DNA of 64,000 bases, from assembly GCF_014170375.1 (NCBI RefSeq), contig NZ_LZZW01000003.1, forward strand, positions 248,001 through 312,000, given 5' to 3'. Positions 59,817 through 64,000 of this stretch are shown one piece after another (within the stretch, counting starts at the first letter, position 1; every line of letters begins with the position of its first letter). The notes beneath the pieces are model-generated. The model worked only from the letters and a program-made list of their open reading frames with translations. It was not told the DNA's origin and did no database searches. A program made the position numbers and the translations under genes. This DNA is from Variovorax sp. UMC13. Lineage in GTDB: Bacteria; Pseudomonadota; Gammaproteobacteria; Burkholderiales; Burkholderiaceae_C.

Positions 59817-60716
59817 TCACTGCAGGTTCGGGTTCTGGCGCAGCGTTTCCACCGCCATGTCGATGAAGGCGCGCACCTTGCGCGTGGCATGCCGGCCTTC
59901 GCGGTGCACCACATGGATGGGCAGCGCGGGGCGCTCGAAATCCTCGAGCACCAGCTTCAGCGTGCCCTCCTGCAGCGCCCGCGCGATGTGATAGATCGGC
60001 AGCCGCGTGATACCGAAGCCCGCGGTGGCGGCGTCGGCGGCGGACTCGTTGGTGTTGGTCGACAGGCGCGGCTGGAAGCGCACCTGCACCGGCTTGTCGC
60101 CATCGAGGAAGCGCCACTCCAGCGTGGGCGACACGCCGGTGGCGGCCACGATCACGTGCGCGGCCAGGTCCTCGGGCCGCTGCGGCACGCCGTGGCGCGC
60201 CAGGTACTCGGGCGAGGCGCAGTGCACCTGCCGCACGCGGCCGACCCGCGTGGCCTGCAGCGACGAATCGGGCAGGGCGCCGATGCGCACCGCCACGTCG
60301 ACACCCTCGTCGACCAGGTTGACCACCCGATCGAGAAACCAGCACTGCATGTCGACCTCGGGGTATTGCGCGAGGTAGTGGCGCACGACGGGCGCGACGT
60401 GCATGCGGCCGAAGTTCACCGGCGAGGTGATGGTCAATTGCCCGCGCGGTGCGGCGTGCGTGCCCGCGGCCGAACTCTCGACGTCCTCGAGATCCGCCAG
60501 CAGGCGCCGGCAGCCGTCTGCATAGCCGCCGCCGGCTTCGGTGAGCCGCACGAAGCGCGTGGTGCGCGTGAGCAGGCGCGTGCCCAGGCGTTCCTCGAGT
60601 TCGGTGACGGCGCGCGTCACCACCGAGGGCGAGACGTTGAGCTTGCGCGCGGCCGAGGCGAAGCCGCCGGTATCGACGACGGCCAGGAAGGCCGACATGG
60701 CCTGTATGCGATCCAT
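59817..60716 (-). CDS. LysR-type transcriptional regulator
   Basis: A 299-residue regulator: MDRIQAMSAFLAVVDTGGFA, ARKLNVSPSVVTRAVTELEE and LGTRLLTRTTRFVRLTEAGG form the winged helix; the effector domain starts near GQLTITSPVNFGRMHVAPVV. This N-terminus is typical of the large AaeR/DmlR-like group in beta-proteobacteria. The ATG at 60716 is chosen because AGAGGAAC lies upstream and the helix starts there; the frame is open further but non-coding. It is divergent from the glutathione S-transferase/flavoprotein pair. A 10-bp palindrome AATGATCATT (60806-60815) in the gap is a possible operator. Confidence 0.92.
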   Translation of the reverse strand: MDRIQAMSAFLAVVDTGGFASAARKLNVSPSVVTRAVTELEERLGTRLLTRTTRFVRLTEAGGGYADGCRRLLADLEDVESSAAGTHAAPRGQLTITSPVNFGRMHVAPVVRHYLAQYPEVDMQCWFLDRVVNLVDEGVDVAVRIGALPDSSLQATRVGRVRQVHCASPEYLARHGVPQRPEDLAAHVIVAATGVSPTLEWRFLDGDKPVQVRFQPRLSTNTNESAADAATAGFGITRLPIYHIARALQEGTLKLVLEDFERPALPIHVVHREGRHATRKVRAFIDMAVETLRQNPNLQ

Positions 60717-60870
60717 ACCCGGGTTCCTCTGTGGCAGCGCGTGGTTGTTCGTGAATCGAGAAGAGTGACTTGCCGCAGACGGGGATTCTAGAGAGCGCCC
60801 GAAAAAATGATCATTGGTCCCAGCCCCGGTGCTTGCCGGTCTGTTCTTTCTCGAAACCAGGAAATCCACC

Positions 60871-61482
60871 ATGAAGCTCTACCACCACCCGCTGTCCGGC
60901 CACTCGCACCGTGCCCGCCTGTTCCTGTCGCTGATCGGCGTGCCGCACGAACTGGTCGAGGTCGACCTTGCCAAGGGCGCGCACAAGGCGCCGGACTACC
61001 TGCGCATCAATCCCTTCGGCCAGGTGCCCGCGCTCGACGACGCCGGCACCATCGTGACCGACTCGAACGCGATCATGGTCTATCTCGCACGCAAGCTCGG
61101 CAAGACCGAATGGCTGCCCACCTCGCCCCTCGTCGAGGCCCGCATCCAGAAGTGGCTCAGCGTGGCCGCGGGGCAGATCGCCTACGGTCCGGCCGCGGCG
61201 CGGCTCATCACGGTCTTCGGCGCGAACTTCCGCCCCGAGGAAGTGATCCAGCGTGCGCACGGCGTGCTGGCGCTGATCGAGGCCCAGCTGTCCTCGCAGG
61301 CCTTCATCGCCGCCGAGCAGCCGACCATTGCCGACGTCGCGCTCTACAGCTACATCGCCCGCGCACCCGAGGGCAACGTCGACCTCTCGGACTACCCGCA
61401 GGTCCGGGGCTGGCTCGCGCGCATCGAGGCGCTGCCGGGCTTCGTCGATTTCCGCCGCACCCCGGTGGGGCTCGGGGCCTGA
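60871..61482 (+). CDS. Glutathione S-transferase
   Basis: A 203-residue cytosolic GST: thioredoxin-like N-domain ([40 protein letters not shown] with the cis-Pro and the Ser that hold glutathione) and an alpha-helical C-domain ([35 protein letters not shown]). The catalytic Ser/Tyr near the N-terminus is probably in PLSGHS. AGGAAA precedes the ATG. It lies 33 bp before a large flavoprotein gene, which suggests co-expression in detoxification. Confidence 0.92.
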   Translation: MKLYHHPLSGHSHRARLFLSLIGVPHELVEVDLAKGAHKAPDYLRINPFGQVPALDDAGTIVTDSNAIMVYLARKLGKTEWLPTSPLVEARIQKWLSVAAGQIAYGPAAARLITVFGANFRPEEVIQRAHGVLALIEAQLSSQAFIAAEQPTIADVALYSYIARAPEGNVDLSDYPQVRGWLARIEALPGFVDFRRTPVGLGA

Positions 61483-61515
61483 GCCTTCACCACAGCGAAC
61501 GCGGAGCACCAGCCC

Positions 61516-63579
61516 ATGTCGACCCCGTCCACGCAGATTCCCGCTTCGCCCTGGCATGCGGGCGAACTCGCGATCCAGCAGAGCATCGGCGTGGTCGAAC
61601 ACATGGACCGGCCGGGCCGGCTCTATGTGCGGAACTTCCTGCTCGACCAGCATCGCGAGTTCTATCCACTGCTGCCCTTCATCGCGATCGGCGCGGTCGA
61701 CCCCGCGGGCGATGCCTGGGCCACGATGCGGGCCGGCGAGCCCGGTTTCCTGCAGGCGCCCGACACCGGCACGCTGCGGGTGCGCTCGCGGCGCGAGGCG
61801 GCCGATCCGGCCGAGACGGGCATAGCCGATGGCCACGCGGTGGGCATGGTGGGCGTCGACCTGCTGACGCGCCGGCGCAACCGGCTCAACGGCACGGTGC
61901 GGCGCGATGGCGCGGAGGGCTTCGACCTGGCCGTCACGCAGAGCTTCGGCAACTGCCCGCGCTACATCCAGAATCGCCGCTTCTCGCTGGTGCGCGATCC
62001 GCAGGAGCCGGCCCGGCCACCGGCCGTGCATCTCGATGCCCTCGATGCGCGCGCACGGCAGCTGATCACGGCCGCCGACACCTTCTACGTGGCCTCGTAC
62101 GTGGACCGCGACGACGGCACGCGGCAGGTCGACGTGTCGCATCGCGGCGGCAAGCCCGGCTTCGTGCGCATCGGCGACGACGGCGTGCTCACCATCCCGG
62201 ACTTCAACGGCAACCTGTTCTTCATGACGCTGGGCAACCTGCTGCTCAATCCGAAGGCCGGCCTGCTGTTCGTCGATTCGGCCACGGGCGACATGCTGCA
62301 GATGACCGGCGACGCCGAGGTGGTGCTCGACTCGCCCGAGATCGCGGCCTTCGAAGGGGCCGAGCGCCTGTGGCGCTTCCGGCCGCGGCGCGTCGTGCAC
62401 CGGCCCGAGGGGCTGCCGCTGCGCTGGACCTTCGAAGCCGACGGCTGGTCGCCCCATCTCGCGATGACCGGCGACTGGGCGCAGGCCGCGCAGCGCCTCG
62501 AGGCCGCGGCACTGGCCGAACGCTGGCGGCCGTTTCGCGTGGCGCGCACGGTGGACGAGAGCGCGACGATCCGATCGCTCCATCTCGAACCGATGGATGG
62601 CATCGCGATCGTTCCGCACCAGGCCGGGCAGCACCTGCCGGTGCGCGTCGTGCTGCCGGAAGCCGAGGCCCCGGTGCAGCGCAGCTACACGCTCTCGACC
62701 GCGCCCTCCGATGGCGCGTACCGCATCAGCGTCAAGCGCGAGGGCCCTGTGTCGCAGCACCTGCATGCGCTGAAGGAAGGCGACCTGCTCGAAGTGCGCG
62801 CGCCCGCGGGCCGCTTCACGCTCGACGCGGCGCAGCGCAGGCCGGCCGTGCTGCTGGCCGCGGGTGTCGGCATCACGCCGATGCTCGCGATGCTGCGCCA
62901 CGTGGTGCACGAGGGCGCACGCACGCGCACCTTGCGGCCGACCTGGCTGTTCCAGTCGGCGCGTACCGTGGGCGAGCGTGCCTTCGATGCGGAGATCGCC
63001 GCGCTCGTGCAGGCCGGCAAGGGCGGCGTGCACTGGGTCCGCGTGCTGAGCGCGCCGCAGGGCGCGAAGGCGGGCCTGGACTTCGATGCCGAAGGCCGCA
63101 TCGACATGGCACTGCTCCAGGCCACGCTGCCCTTCGGCGACCACGACTTCTATGTGTGCGGCCCACCGGCGTTCATGCAGTCGGTCTACGACGGCCTGCG
63201 CGGCCTCGGGGTGGCGGATGCGCGCATCCATGCCGAAGCCTTCGGGCCGGCCTCGCTGCAGCGCAAGGCGGACGCCCGTGCCGTCCAGGCATCGGCGCCC
63301 GCGGCCACGCAGCCGGTGCGCCTGGTCTTCGCCACCTCGGGCAAAGAGGCGCGATGGAAGCCGGGCGACGGGTCCTTGCTGGAAGCGGCCGAGGCGCGCG
63401 GCCTGGCGCCGGCCTTCGGTTGCCGCGGCGGCAGCTGCGGCACCTGCAGCACGCGCGTGCTGCAGGGCGCGGTCAGCTACGCCACGCCGCCATCCTTCGC
63501 GGTGGCGGAGGGCGCGGCGCTGATCTGCTGCGCGGTGCCGGCGGCGTCTTCAGGCGAGGCCTTGCACCTCGCGCTGTGA
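61516..63579 (+). CDS. Fusion flavoprotein: PNPOx-like domain + FNR-type reductase + 2Fe-2S ferredoxin
   Basis: A 687-residue soluble protein in three parts. Residues 40-320 resemble pyridoxamine-phosphate-oxidase-like FMN proteins (ADTFYVASYVDRDDGTRQVD; FNGNLFFMTLGNLLLNPKAG). Residues 335-590 form an FAD/NAD(P) reductase (QAGQHLPVRVV; RSYTLS near 389; LAAGVGITPMLAMLRHV near 449; FYVCGPPAFMQ). The C-terminus is a plant-type ferredoxin with Cys636, Cys641, Cys644 (CRGGSCGTC) and Cys671/672. Electrons could pass from NAD(P)H via FAD to the iron-sulfur cluster. It follows a GST gene by 33 bp. The physiological acceptor is unknown. Confidence 0.9.
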   Translation: MSTPSTQIPASPWHAGELAIQQSIGVVEHMDRPGRLYVRNFLLDQHREFYPLLPFIAIGAVDPAGDAWATMRAGEPGFLQAPDTGTLRVRSRREAADPAETGIADGHAVGMVGVDLLTRRRNRLNGTVRRDGAEGFDLAVTQSFGNCPRYIQNRRFSLVRDPQEPARPPAVHLDALDARARQLITAADTFYVASYVDRDDGTRQVDVSHRGGKPGFVRIGDDGVLTIPDFNGNLFFMTLGNLLLNPKAGLLFVDSATGDMLQMTGDAEVVLDSPEIAAFEGAERLWRFRPRRVVHRPEGLPLRWTFEADGWSPHLAMTGDWAQAAQRLEAAALAERWRPFRVARTVDESATIRSLHLEPMDGIAIVPHQAGQHLPVRVVLPEAEAPVQRSYTLSTAPSDGAYRISVKREGPVSQHLHALKEGDLLEVRAPAGRFTLDAAQRRPAVLLAAGVGITPMLAMLRHVVHEGARTRTLRPTWLFQSARTVGERAFDAEIAALVQAGKGGVHWVRVLSAPQGAKAGLDFDAEGRIDMALLQATLPFGDHDFYVCGPPAFMQSVYDGLRGLGVADARIHAEAFGPASLQRKADARAVQASAPAATQPVRLVFATSGKEARWKPGDGSLLEAAEARGLAPAFGCRGGSCGTCSTRVLQGAVSYATPPSFAVAEGAALICCAVPAASSGEALHLAL

Positions 63580-63589
63580 GCGGCAAGGC

Positions 63590-64000
63590 TCAGTACGCGC
63601 CCATGTAGTCGCGCTTGCCGACCTCGACGCCGTTGTGGCGCAGGATCGCATAGGTGGTCGTCACATGGAAGAAGAACTGCGGCAGGCCGTAGTGCAGCAG
63701 GTAGGCACTGGCCGAGAGCTTCTTCTCCTTGGGCGTGCCGGGGCGCAGCACGATCTCCAGCGATTCGCTGGCTGCGAACTGTTCGGGCGTGAAGCTCGCC
63801 AGATGGTCCTTCGCCTTGGCGATCAGCGCCTGCAGGTCGGCGAAGCTGGTCTCGGTGTCGGGCCACGAGGGCACGGGCGCACCCGCGAGGCGCGAGCCGA
63901 TGCCCTTGGCGAAGTCCGCGGCGATCTGCACCTGGCGCACGAGCGGGAACATGTCGGGGAACAGGCGTGCCTGCAGCAGGGCGGCGGGCTCGATCTTCTT
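63590..64000 (-). CDS. DUF1993 family protein, N-terminus outside the window
   Basis: The visible 136 residues read in frame from the window edge: KKIEPAALLQARLFPDMFPL, VRQVQIAADFAKGIGSRLAG, SFADLQALIAKAKDHLASFT and LLHYGLPQFFFHVTTTYAIL. This is the DUF1993 family, small helical-bundle proteins of unknown function, with the metal-site-like HYGLPQFFFH stretch intact. The ATG at 63952 is internal to the family sequence, so the true start lies beyond 64000. It is convergent with the fusion flavoprotein gene, 10 bp from its stop. Confidence 0.85.
   Translation of the reverse strand, partial: KKIEPAALLQARLFPDMFPLVRQVQIAADFAKGIGSRLAGAPVPSWPDTETSFADLQALIAKAKDHLASFTPEQFAASESLEIVLRPGTPKEKKLSASAYLLHYGLPQFFFHVTTTYAILRHNGVEVGKRDYMGAY

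Noticed and set aside
1..64000. tRNA, rRNA, CRISPR arrays, insertion sequences or prophage genes
   Set aside because: None was recognisable; the only repeated DNA I found is the three-copy hairpin element.

Overview
The window is GC-rich bacterial chromosome, most likely from a Variovorax-like member of the Comamonadaceae (Burkholderiales). The pointers are four Bug-type periplasmic receptors without TctAB membrane partners, many acyl-CoA catabolic genes facing LysR, IclR or MarR regulators, a split pntAA/pntAB/pntB transhydrogenase, and a GC-rich hairpin repeat after stop codons. The genus is inferred from gene content only. I saw no rRNA, tRNA, CRISPR array, integrase or transposase.

Layout. 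1-5.1 kb: catabolic cluster (class III CoA-transferase, two Bug receptors, AidB-like acyl-CoA dehydrogenase) divergent from a LysR gene. 5.2-6.6 kb: thioredoxin 2 and an exostosin-like glycosyltransferase, tail to tail. 6.7-10.4 kb: ferric-iron ABC importer fbpABC behind a Fur-box candidate. 10.7-16.2 kb: AMP-forming acyl-CoA ligase, nitronate monooxygenase-like enzyme and pntAA-pntAB-pntB. 16.3-20.5 kb: an operon of an SDR lacking the catalytic Tyr, an enoyl-CoA isomerase-like enzyme, a DsbA/HCCA-isomerase-like protein and two Bug receptors. 20.5-26.0 kb: IclR regulator divergent from a maleylacetate reductase-like dehydrogenase, a sodium:solute symporter with a 43-residue partner, and an exported alpha/beta hydrolase.

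26.2-40.8 kb is a cell-surface signalling locus: a barrel-less STN/TonB-like receptor, an ECF sigma factor, a FecR-type anti-sigma factor, a 3,793-residue cysteine-free TpsA/filamentous-haemagglutinin-type exoprotein and a second sigma gene. It resembles the VreA-VreI-VreR (PUMA3) system of Pseudomonas aeruginosa. A near-identical promoter-like element precedes both the anti-sigma gene and the exoprotein gene.

40.8-47.5 kb: a beta-oxidation operon (bifunctional FadB-like protein, thiolase, paired acyl-CoA dehydrogenases) resembling the pimeloyl-CoA (pim) operon, divergent from a LysR gene with a perfect TTGACA/TGTCAA palindrome. 47.5-54.5 kb: an M20-family lipoprotein peptidase whose own lid domain lacks the GGHS histidine, followed by a small secreted protein that is just an M20 lid domain with that histidine. 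They lie behind a good sigma-54 promoter and two matching 17-bp dyads. After a strong hairpin come a solute-binding protein and a DctB/DctD-like two-component pair. This is the best candidate for an undescribed system here. 54.5-64 kb: PaaI-type thioesterase divergent from a possibly leaderless MarR gene, MFS and MATE transporters, SDR, DUF1348 protein, LysR, glutathione S-transferase, a PNPOx-FNR-ferredoxin fusion and a partial DUF1993 gene.
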